This document shows positions 56,057 to 64,000 of a stretch of 64,000 nucleotides of DNA, piece by piece. Origin of the DNA: Simmondsia chinensis (lineage: Eukaryota > Streptophyta > Magnoliopsida > Caryophyllales > Simmondsiaceae); the NCBI GenBank assembly GCA_018398585.1, contig JAGTTD010000008.1, positions 30,061,208-30,125,207 of the forward strand. Reading direction: 5' to 3'. Each line of letters opens with the position of its first letter. The stretch's first letter is position 1. The translations under genes and the position numbers were made by a program. The notes beneath the pieces were generated by a model. That model was not told where the DNA came from. It did no database searches and saw only the letters and a program-made list of their open reading frames with translations.

Positions 56057-56620
56057 TCACATAATAACAGGTTCATAACAAAAATTAACTAAACAATAAT
56101 TATTCACTAATCGAGGCACAGAAATCAAATTCTTGCGCAGTGCAGGTACAAATAAATAATCCTTTAAAATTAAAACTCTCCCACTAAAGCCTAAGCTAAC
56201 ATCTCCTATTCCTAAGACCGCTACTTTTGTACCGTCTTCAACCGTCAGGTATAACTCTCCATCATTCAGCCTTCTGGTTAGCCTGAGCCCCTGTAACATA
56301 TTATAGATATGGTCAGTTGAACCTGAAGCCACGCACCAAGATCCCGGTGGACTCTCAATTGTACATGACTCAACCAAGTGAGATATCAGCGTATCTTCAC
56401 CAGATGGCTTAGGAATCTTCGCAGGAAGAGAAGCTAAGTACTTAGTGCAGTTCTTCTGCAAGCGGCCAGTCTTCCTGCAAAAGGAACACTTTCCTCTTGC
56501 TGGCTTCTTTATTGATTTTGTTGCTATACTAGCAATCTTGCCCTTTCTTTTCTTTTTAGTAGGTCCCTTGTTAGTAATAATTAAGTCCAACTTGTTTTTT
56601 CAGGCAAAGTACTTTGGTCC
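56057..56620 (-). pseudogene. Copia 1 gag zinc knuckle and protease, catalytic residues lost
   Basis: The 177-residue frame starts in Lys-rich gag linker. CSFCRKTGRLQKNC is a zinc knuckle whose His is replaced by Arg. The protease site reads GSWCVASGSTDHI, where copia elements have (V/L)DSG(A/S)(T/S)DHI, so the catalytic Asp is Ala. GRVLILKDYLFVPALRKNLI is the standard gag-pre-integrase linker. Both changes would inactivate the product even without frameshifts. Confidence 0.85.
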
Positions 56621-57183
56621 AGTGAGTACATTATACATTAAAATCAAGGGAAGTTCACCAGCCGTATCCATTTCAAACACTGTAAATGCAAACATTTGTG
56701 TAACTCTCTAACATGAGTCCTGTATAATGTAGTGATATCTAACCTTTTATTTTAGCAAACACAATTAGTCAGGTCTGTACTATCATGTATGCAATGACAA
56801 CCCAAACACACCACTCCTTACTCCCAAGCGACGAGGTCGTACAAAATTAGTTTCGGTAAGAACTATTCTCAATATATTTTTCTTGTAACTCTTACTAAAC
56901 ATGATTAACTCACCACTTTACCTTAGTCTCTAACATAACACAACAGAGCTCCTCGGAGAGGCTAATATATCACGCTAGTCAAGTGTAAGCCTTTACCTCA
57001 ACCTCCAAAGAAATACACATAATACCCCACGGCAGTGTGGTCGCATTGCTTCTTTGCACTTTGGTCTATCCTAATAGAAGTCTAACCCTGTAATCTACAA
57101 ATTGACATCCTCCGCAGGGAGTTCTATCGATCTACTACATTGTTAGACCGGCAATTGAGGCCGTGAGGTTTTAACAATTGAAC

Positions 57184-57610
57184 CTCGCTCCCACTTAATT
57201 TTTACAAACTAGTGGTTTTTTTATTAACTTACATTTACAACTTAGATTATCTCATAATCTCCTTTAGAATCTCATTCTAAAAATTGAATTAACTAATAAA
57301 ATTAATTGATTTATTTATTTTTCAAACACTACCGTCTTACAATATAAACTGTCTCATAATCTACCATGGAATCCCATTTTGAAAATTCACTAATAAGATT
57401 AATTAATTAATTAATTTTTATTTAAAATAACACCGTCTTACTATTTAGATTATCTCATAATTTGCTTTAGAATCCCATTCTAAAAATTAAATTAATTATT
57501 AAAAATTCAAAAAAATTTCTATTAAAAACAATATCGACTTATAACTTAGATTATCATATAATCTACTTTAGAATCTCATTCCAAAAATAAAATTTAATAA
57601 TAAAAACTTA
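57184..57610. repeat. ~101-bp tandem repeat in the copia 1 leader
   Basis: The landmark TCTCATAAT(C/T)T occurs at about 57250, 57352, 57453 and, as TATCATATAATCT, at about 57553, with spacings of 100-102 bp. Each unit also has CC(T/A)TAGAATC(C/T)CATTC and AACACTACCGTCTTA-type text. It lies between the primer site (58041-58053) and gag, in the element's 5' leader. Confidence 0.75.
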
Positions 57611-58040
57611 ATGTTTAATTATTATGCAAATCAGCACCGACATCTACTCGTCAAAAAAAAATTTTCCATGAAACTTTTGCTGACAGCGTTGACCTGCTGA
57701 CGTGTGCTGACTTCAACATCAATAATTTTCTCTTTTTTCTAAAATTAAAATAATTGATTTTTAAAAAAAATAATTGAATCTAATTTCATTAGATGAATTT
57801 TATCCGACTTCATAAACCATGATCAAATATGCATAATCCCATTATACAAATAAATGAATGTAAATTAATGAATAGACATATCCAAATTAACTATTAATTC
57901 ATTAACGATTTAAATAATTTAAACTATTACCTTAAAAAAAATTTCCTTCTTAATAAAATCTCTATTTTATTAAATCACATATCTATTTATTTTAATTTTA
58001 TTATACATATTCATGTATATTATGAATTTAATCAGAGGCT

Positions 58041-58053
58041 GGTTCTGATACCA
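58041..58053 (-). other. Primer binding site of copia 1, tRNA-Met type
   Basis: The minus strand reads TGGTATCAGAACC two bases beyond the 5' LTR. Confidence 0.9.
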
Positions 58054-58055
58054 AT

Positions 58056-59913
58056 TGTTCGGACGAATTTCAAAAATTTTCCCTAACTTAATGAATTTAA
58101 CGCAGCGGAAAGGTTTAAAATTCTAAATATTAAACCTAATGTTGATTTAAAATTTTTAATTTTAAATCTATATATTTAAATTCCTAATTTAAATTTACAG
58201 GCCTCTACTCTAATACGTTCTCAACAATAACGTGAATTATAACTAGCATAATAAGAATTACAGTAAATAAATAGAAAAGCGAATAACTTAAAGGAGAAGG
58301 AAAGAAAGCCATACCCAAAATTGCTCCAAATAAAGAAAACTAGAAAGATAACAAGCTCAGATAAAGCCAAGAAAATCGAGACCCAACTGCCTTCTGCTCA
58401 ATGACCTCAAAACCGCCTGAAGAGTGGGCTCCAAAAAATATTAAACTAAGGAAAGAAAATTTTCAACTCTAATAAGGTCCTCGAAAGTCAACACTTTCTA
58501 AAATCTTTTATTTATAATTGGATGCCAAACCTTGAAATAGGTACCTCTATTTATAGTAGTATACCGAAGCAAAAAACAATCAAATTTTTGAGGTGGGATG
58601 CGTAGTTCAAACAAGAAAATGAATCATTTTAGTAAAATATTAGTCAAAACGCACTGTTTTGCAAACAGTTCAAATCGCGTGCTTTAACCACAAACCATGT
58701 GCCACGTGTCACAATTTGATCGCTGGCGCAGATTGCCACAAAGGATGTCACGATGCGTTGGTTCGTCCATTACGAAGCATGCAGATAGCAACCTAAATTA
58801 GGCAATTTTTTGATTTTTTTTTTATTTTTTGCTTTGTTTTTCACATATAAAAATTCATCATATGAATTTTAATTTTTATAAAATTATTTTTTTAATAGCT
58901 TTTTATTTTTTAATCATCTCATGAATAATATTTGGCAAAATAATTAGTCTCATGAATTCATAAATATTTTAACAATGGCAATAAAAAATCAGAGGCTTGC
59001 ATAGGGACCTTAGAGACAATTTAAATATAGCTCAAGTGGGTTAAATTAATTACTATCTCATGATAAAATTTAATTACCATTTAATGTGACTTAATTTCAC
59101 TAAATAAATTTCACTGCATTCCAGACTTAAACCATTTATTCGATATTTTCCAAATAGAGTGTATTGAAGACAACAACCCCTCCACTAGATTTCCATGACA
59201 AAGAATAATTATAACTACTACCATTATCCTTCTCACATCTTCTCTATTAATTACTCACTCCCCCTTTACTGAATAATTTATTTATACTTGAACATATTTA
59301 TAGTATAAATTTCAAATGTCAAAAACCTGGAACACTTTAGCCAGAGTTTCCGAATCATTCAAACACATGCAAATCAACTAAGGGGACATCTGTATCTCAT
59401 TAATGACTAAAATATTGAATACATGATCCTTGACTCAATTCACACCGCTACCCAATGTACATAGGAATTCAGTCACTTGTCAAGAGCTTACTTATAGTAC
59501 ACCAAAGTAACTAACGTTCCATGCACAAGTCCATAATACTCTTAGGATTTAGAGTTGTCGTTTAAACAGTACAACGTGAATCACTCGTCTCCGATAGTAA
59601 TCTAGAAACAAACAACTTACATGGTCTAATTCAGTGTGTCAATCATATTAAACACACCAACTTAACACTTTTGGATCACCATCCACATGACCAAGACAAG
59701 TCATCTAAAGTATTAAGTCATGGTCTTAACAGATAAATAGCCCAAGCTCATCACCGACCACGAGTTTTTTAAATAACATTCCATACCATTTATTCCAAGT
59801 CTATATGTGGCTTAATCTCATTATCCACTTAGAACAACTGGAACTTCAATTCGATTCATTAATAAAATAATATTAACAAAATAAAGATGGATTTCAAGAC
59901 CCTATTCCTAACA
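58056..59913 (-). repeat. 5' LTR of copia 1
   Basis: 1,858 bp, TGTTCGG...CCTAACA. Uninterrupted, so it serves as the template for recognising the split 3' LTR. Followed by the AAGAG duplication and the resumed gypsy integrase. Confidence 0.92.
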
Positions 59914-60198
59914 AAGAGATGCCAAGTAGCTCGCTTTCAGGTTGGCGACAAAGTCTGGGCCATCTTGACAAGGGAGCGATTTCCGGCGTGACAGTACAAC
60001 AACTTGACGGCTCGAAAGCTAGGCCCTTTAACTATCCTTGAGAAGATCATTGAAAATGTTTACCATCTTCAATTATCAACAGGCATGAGGACGTCCGACG
60101 TGTTCAACGTCAAGCACCTTTGTTCCTTACTTTGGTAACGACGCTCCAGCTAACCCTCTGGCGAATTCGAGGGTGAATTCCCTCCAACCTAGGGAGGA
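59914..60198 (+). pseudogene. Gypsy integrase C-terminus (outer element, resumed)
   Basis: Directly after the duplicated AAGAG the frame reads CQVARFQVGDKVWAILTRER, then (after one stop) RKLGPLTILEKIIENVYHLQ, the GPY/F-like module, and DVFNVKHLC. Near the end NSRVNSLQPREDDAA runs across the purine tract into the 3' LTR. Pol entering the LTR is reported for CRM-like elements. Confidence 0.87.
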
Positions 60199-60575
60199 TG
60201 ATGCAGCCCATCAATGGATGGCAAGGCGTGTTGGGGGTACTAATTGGCGGATACGAGGGTTGGCGAGTATGGGGATGCAGTTAAGGACGAGTTTGATTGC
60301 TAGTAGGATTAGTCTTTATTTATTTGTAATTATCTTTTTAGTCTTTTATTTTTAGTCAAATAGCTCCTCTATTTAAGAAAAAGGAGATCTAGAGTTTTTT
60401 TAGCATTCATAATTTCATATTTAATTCAAGAGTTTCTAAGGTTTTTTTTCTTTCTTGGGTTGTGAGAATTGAGTAGCTTATTCTCCCTTTGTTCTTACTG
60501 TTTTTGTAATAAGAAAATAAGGGAAGGCCGTTGAACCTTCCCGTTCCCCCGATTTTTCACTTATGCGTTGCATCA
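60199..60575 (+). repeat. 3' LTR of gypsy element (outer nest level)
   Basis: 377 bp, partner of 40622-41000. The frame 60173-60355 covers the pol end and then untranslated LTR; its Phe/Leu-rich tail is a by-product of T-rich LTR sequence. Confidence 0.88.
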
Positions 60576-60850
60576 ATTTCGATCCTCTATTATCCCAGCA
60601 AGCTTAGCGGTGTTGTTCCTGTTAAGTGTGGAGGATGTTTGTCTTCCTATAACCATCATACTCCTGACCAGATTTATAGGGCTTAAGCTAATGACATAAT
60701 TAATTATGATTCTTCATATTCCAGTGGCTATGATTGTAAGAGGCCTATTTATGTGGTACTCTTCTGCTATTTCGAATTAGGGTTCAATGTTTCGTGGGTA
60801 CTCCTAACAACTGGTACCAGAGTAGTTATAAATTGTTGTGAAGTTCCTAA
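60576..60850 (+). other. Unassigned flank with orphan LTR end and primer-site-like motif
   Basis: CCTAACA at 60803-60809 followed by AC and TGGTACCAGAG (60812-60822) looks like the end of a 5' LTR and a tRNA-Met primer site of some plus-strand element, with one change from TGGTATCAGAG. No matching LTR partner or gag is visible, so it may be a truncated element or chance. Confidence 0.35.
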
Positions 60851-60861
60851 CAATACCAATA

Positions 60862-60992
60862 TCGAGATTATACCAGAGGCACTCAAAAAGAGAGAAAGAC
60901 ATGCATTTGGTTAGGATATTGGCAATTTGATTAGTGTATGGAAGATAAGACTGTGCAGAAAAGCGGAATCCCAAATACTTAATTTGAATCAA
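60862..60992 (-). pseudogene. Copia RNase H C-terminal scrap
   Basis: The minus strand encodes NQIANILTKCMSFSLFECLW and NLDIGIV, corresponding to the copia C-terminus (.QxADIxTKxL....F..L...LGI). It is separated from the 61-64 kb copia by that element's LTR, so it comes from a different copy. Confidence 0.6.
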
Positions 60993-60999
60993 ATACTAT

Positions 61000-61388
61000 A
61001 ACAAAATGAGAAACAATACGGATAAAGAGAACGAAAACAAGAACATAATGATTTACATGGAAACCCCTCTTCAATCGAGATGGGAGAAAACCACAGGAGG
61101 AAATGGAGACTTTTATTCATTTGAGAATAGAAGACTTACAATTCACTTCTCTCTCTCTCTTTCTCAAGGATGATGGAAGCTCACTTGTAATTGGATACTT
61201 AATATGTAACCCTAGGCTCGTATACATAGCCACGTGAAAAATAGACTCCCGATCAATCGATGGACCCTCTGGACGAGGGATTCATCTACGTACTTTTCTC
61301 GATCGATCGGCTTCTTCCCTTGATCGATCGGCATACTCCCTGCTTGCCTCCTCATAAATCTAATAATTTGAGGCATATTCCTAGAAAA
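61000..61388 (-). repeat. Probable 3' LTR of copia 2
   Basis: Lies after the pol end and a GGTGGAGG purine tract (reverse complement of 61389-61396). Contains a leader-like segment (TTCATTTGAGAATAGAAGAC, CT-rich run at 61150-61165) and two CGATCGATCGG copies (61300-61345). Boundaries are approximate because the partner LTR is outside the window. Confidence 0.5.
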
Positions 61389-61463
61389 CCTCCACCATGA
61401 CTCAAATTTAACACCGAAATAAAAGATACCTCCACCTTCTCCACGAACACCCCACAACCGGGG

Positions 61464-62167
61464 TTAACACACATAAATTGAGAGCCCAACCATGTTCGAG
61501 CAATGCTCTAATTTACTGCTGGGTAGAACTTTAGTGAACATGTCTACTAGATTATCTTCAGTACCAATCTTCTTCGACTCCACCTTGCGCTCATCTATCA
61601 GATCTCGAATAAAATGATGCTTGGCATCAATGTGCTTTGTCATGTCATGATGCGTCATCTGATCTTTAGCTAGGTGAATTGCAGACTGGCTATCACAGTA
61701 GACCCTAACTGTGCGATGATCAACACTGAGTTCACTAATCAAACCTCTCAACCAAACGGCTTCCTCGAACGCTTCTGTCATTGCCATATGTTGGCCTCTG
61801 TAGTTGACTGTACTGTAACTAATTGTAGACATGCTCTCCAACTGATAGCACTGTCACCCAAATAGAACACATAACCAGAAGTAGACTTCCTCTTATTGAG
61901 GTCTCCACCATAATCTGAGTCAACATTCCCAATTAAGTTGCATTTACTCCTTCCAAACTCCAAACAAACATCAGAAGTGCCACGTAAGTACCTGAGAATC
62001 CAATTAATAGCGTTCCAACGCTCTTTTCCTTGATTCGTCATGTATCTACTCATTTTGCTAACAGCATAAGCAATATCTGGATGAGTACATACCATAGCAT
62101 ACATAATACTACCAACTGCACTAGAGTAAGGGACCTGTGACATGTACCTGGCATCCTCCTCTGTTTA
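61464..62167 (-). pseudogene. Copia 2 RNase H
   Basis: Frame 61778-62143 gives VPYSSAVGSIMYAMVCTHPD, DIAYAVSKMSRYM, WILRYLRGTSDVCLEFG and NVDSDYGGDLNKRKSTSGYV (catalytic Asp). A frameshift near 61800 moves it to 61464-61841, with EAFEEAVWLRGLISEL, VYCDSQSAIHLAKD (second Asp) and AKHHFIRDLIDERKVE ending in VDMFTKVLP. A stop at 62165-62167 replaces an expected Gln (SP-Q-TEED). Confidence 0.88.
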
Positions 62168-62272
62168 AGGCGAATCCAATGCTGAAAGCCTGAAATGAGC
62201 TGCCAACGGAGTGCTAACAGGCTTAGCATCCTTCATATGAAATTGATCCAAAACCTTCTCGATATACTTCTC

Positions 62273-62900
62273 CTAAGAAAAATATAACTTTCCTACTTTT
62301 CGGTCCCTACTGATTTCCATATCGAGTATCTTCTTGGCTGTTCCCAAATCCTTCATCTCGAACTCGCTTTTCAACATTGTTTTCAAGCTATTAACATTAG
62401 TCGTGTCCTTAGCTGCAATCAACATATCGTCAACATATAACAGAAGATAAATGAATGAACCTGAGTCTGTCTTCCTGAAGTACACACAACTGTCATATTT
62501 ACTCATGAAGAACCCATTACTAAACATAAGCTGATCAAACCTCTTATACCACTGCCTAGGTGACTGCCTCAAACCATATAGAGATCTTTTCAACAAAAAA
62601 ACATGGCCTTCCTTACCCTCAACAACGAAGCCTTCAGGCTGATGCATGTAAATACTCTCCTCTAGCTCACCATGCAAAAATGCAGTTTTCACATCTAACT
62701 GCTCAAACTCTAAATCAACACCGTGTACCTGACTGTAGCCTTTAGCTACTAATCGAGCCTTGTACCTTGCATCTTCCGCTCCAGGAATGCCTTCTTTTCT
62801 TTTGAAAACCTATTTGCATCCTATAACTCTCTTCCCTATTTGAGGCGTGACTTGCTGCCAAGTCTGGTTCTTTTGTAATCACTCCATTTTTTTATGCATG
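62273..62900 (-). pseudogene. Copia 2 reverse transcriptase
   Basis: Frame 62273-62692 holds [40 protein letters not shown] and [14 protein letters not shown] with the YVDD box intact, then [20 protein letters not shown]. Upstream in the same frame are [17 protein letters not shown] (stop at 62810-62812 for Trp) and a TGA at 62879-62881 (also Trp). The block ends at a TAG (62273-62275) where Gln is expected before EKYIEKVL. Confidence 0.9.
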
Positions 62901-63046
62901 GCCATTAGCCACTTCTTTGAGTCAGATCTAGATACGGCCTTTGAATATATAGATGGGTCAGAATCTTCCACTATCTCAGCTGCAGTAAGGGCATAGGCTA
63001 TCATCTCCTCATACCCATATCTCTATGGCGGCCTAATCTGTCTTTT

Positions 63047-63928
63047 CTACCTTCCAACAATAGTAGTATACTGTCTGACCTGCTGACCTATTTTTGTTTC
63101 ATCATCCATATTAGAAACCTGTACTGGAGGTGCCTGTATTCTCTCAATCTGAACTACCTGTTGCTGATCTGAACTATCTAACTGTATCTGACTCTCATTA
63201 GGCTTCTGTGCCTGACCCGAATCACGAACTAAGGAGGGCGTGTGTCGCGGATGTAGAAGGGCAGACCCATCAAATGTAACATCCCTACTAATCAGAAATG
63301 TATGAGATTTTGGATCCCATAAACAAAATCCCTTTACACCTGACATATAACCAAGAAAGATACGCTTCTTAGCCCTAGGCTCTAGCTTCCCATCATTCAC
63401 ATAAGCGTAAGCAGGACAACCAAAGATTCTTAAATGAGAGTAATTAGCAGGGGACCCAGACCATACCTCTTCTGGAGTCTTCAAATAAAGTGATGAATGA
63501 GGTGATCGGTTCACTAAGTAACATGCCATGTTAACTGCCTCTGCCTACCATTCTCTCCCTAAGCCTACATTGGATCGCATACATCGAGCCTTCTCCAGTA
63601 ACGTCCTATTCAGTTTTTCTGCCACTCCGTTCTATTGAGGTCGACCTGTACAAGTCTTGTATCTGACAATGCCTTGTTTCTCATAGAATTTGAGGAAATC
63701 ACAATCTACAAATTCAAGACCATTATCAGTCCTCAACCTCTTTATCTGCTTCCCTATCTGTTTTTCAAGCAGCGTCTTCCACTTCTTGAAGACTTCATAA
63801 ACTTCATTTTTTTGCTTAAGAAAATAGACCCGAACTTTTCTGTAATAATCATCAGTGAACGTTAGAAGATACCTGGAACCTCCTTTGGAAGTGACTCTGG
63901 ACAGTCCCCACAAATCTGAATGAACCAA
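63047..63928 (-). pseudogene. Copia 2 integrase core and C-terminus
   Basis: Frame 63632-63928 has MVHSDLWGLSRVTSKGGSRY (first catalytic Asp), LLTFTDDYYRKVRVYFLKQK and IKRLRTDNGLEFV (second Asp). The stop at 63632 replaces the second Gln of GRPQQNGV; the catalytic Glu follows in NGVAEKLNRT. A TAG at 63545-63547 replaces Trp of a WAEAVN motif. Frame 63047-63529 continues in phase with MACYLVNRSPHSSLYLKTPE, LRIFGCPAYAYV and the linker. All pieces lie in one frame. Confidence 0.9.
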
Positions 63929-64000
63929 TCTAATGTTCCTTTAGTCTGATGCACTGCCTGGTTGAAGCTGACTTTCTTCTGCTTCCCATAGATGCAATGC

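Larger units (their letters stand above)
44992..59913 (-). mobile_element. Ty1/copia element nested in the gypsy integrase
   Basis: LTRs of about 1.86-1.9 kb (44992-54050, itself interrupted, and 58056-59913) begin TGTT and end CTAACA/TTAACA. The element is flanked by a perfect 5-bp duplication AAGAG (44987-44991 and 59914-59918). The primer site TGGTATCAGAACC at 58041-58053 and purine tract AAGTGGGAGAT at 54051-54061 set minus-strand orientation. The order gag/protease, integrase, RT, RNase H (integrase before RT) identifies Ty1/copia. Only about 4 kb lies between the LTRs and most frames are broken. The protease site reads W.VASG instead of W.(V/L)DSG, losing the catalytic Asp, and the RT box reads YVND instead of YVDD. 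Confidence 0.92.
40622..60575 (+). mobile_element. Ty3/gypsy element (chromovirus-type) split by a nested copia element
   Basis: LTRs 40622-41000 and 60199-60575 both start TGATGCAGCCC and end GCATCA, and are flanked by ATTTT and ATTTC (four of five matching). After the 5' LTR comes TTGGGATCAAAGCTC, a decayed tRNA-Met site. Before the 3' LTR is the purine run AGGGAGGA. Removing the insertion at 44992-59918 leaves a 5-kb element whose gag, RT, RNase H and integrase follow in order and whose integrase C-terminus resumes exactly after the insertion. The gag type and pol continuing into the LTR suggest CRM-like chromoviruses, but that is inference. The RT catalytic box reads YFGD instead of YFDD, so it is dead. 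Confidence 0.9.
61000..64000 (-). mobile_element. Ty1/copia element 2 (Tork-like), truncated by the window edge
   Basis: Minus-strand order from the right edge: integrase, RT, RNase H, then purine tract and a probable 3' LTR. Wording such as GKLEPRAKKRIFLGYMSGVKGF and ISRDVTFDGSALLHP fits the Tork/Tnt1 group (inference). Five of the six pol blocks share a single reading frame, interrupted only by stops, so it is the best-preserved coding sequence of all LTR elements here. The 5' LTR, gag and protease lie beyond 64000. Confidence 0.9.

Overview
This is a repeat-dense window from a flowering-plant nuclear genome, probably a eudicot; the exact lineage cannot be fixed from sequence alone. It is AT-rich and shows eukaryotic retroelement architecture throughout: LTR pairs, tRNA-Met-type primer sites, RTE-type LINEs with a (GTT)n tail, hAT transposons with 8-bp target duplications, and a tRNA-like SINE. 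It also carries an abscisic-acid receptor gene of the plant-only PYR/PYL/RCAR family. There is no sign of bacterial operons, CRISPR arrays or rRNA.

Layout. 1-2.2 kb: a probable LTR fragment, a 182-bp tandem array and a 58-bp tandem array. 2.2-7.7 kb: a complete but decayed Ty3/gypsy chromovirus (minus). 7.7-15 kb: AT-rich spacer with a motif cluster related to the first array (8.3-8.7 kb), a 117-bp SINE with a perfect 17-bp target duplication, a pair of inverted minisatellites (10.6-11.3 kb) and a degenerate three-copy repeat. 15.08-15.67 kb (minus): an intact single-exon PYL4/5/6-type ABA receptor, the only convincing host gene. 15.9-18.6 kb: three small inverted-repeat transposons, one of them nested in an Ac-like non-autonomous hAT element. 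18.8-20.5 kb: gypsy and LINE scraps. 21.4-25.7 kb (plus): a full-length RTE LINE with a perfect 18-bp target duplication. 26.6 kb: a hAT MITE. 27.2-30.8 kb: a Tat-like LTR pair enclosing a 188-bp tandem array. 30.9-40.5 kb (minus): a Tat-lineage gypsy element with an extra antisense gene and an F-box gene fragment. 40.6-60.6 kb: a four-level nest: a gypsy element (plus) holds a copia element (minus), whose 3' LTR holds a second RTE LINE (plus), which holds a hAT transposon (plus). 61-64 kb: a second copia element (minus) that runs off the window.

How the parts relate. Apart from the PYL gene, almost everything is self-mobilising DNA or its debris. The nesting gives a relative time order (gypsy, then copia, then RTE, then hAT). 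Every autonomous element is broken. In the best-preserved one, the 61-64 kb copia, every premature stop seen sits where the family has Gln or Trp, as expected from C-to-T decay of methylated silenced DNA. Several tandem arrays (182, 188 and 101 bp) are homologous to, or lie inside, mobile elements, which suggests that local satellite-like repeats here arise from transposons.

Limits: identifications come from reading protein motifs and repeats by eye. No database search, alignment score or divergence estimate was computed, and element boundaries given with 'about' are approximate.
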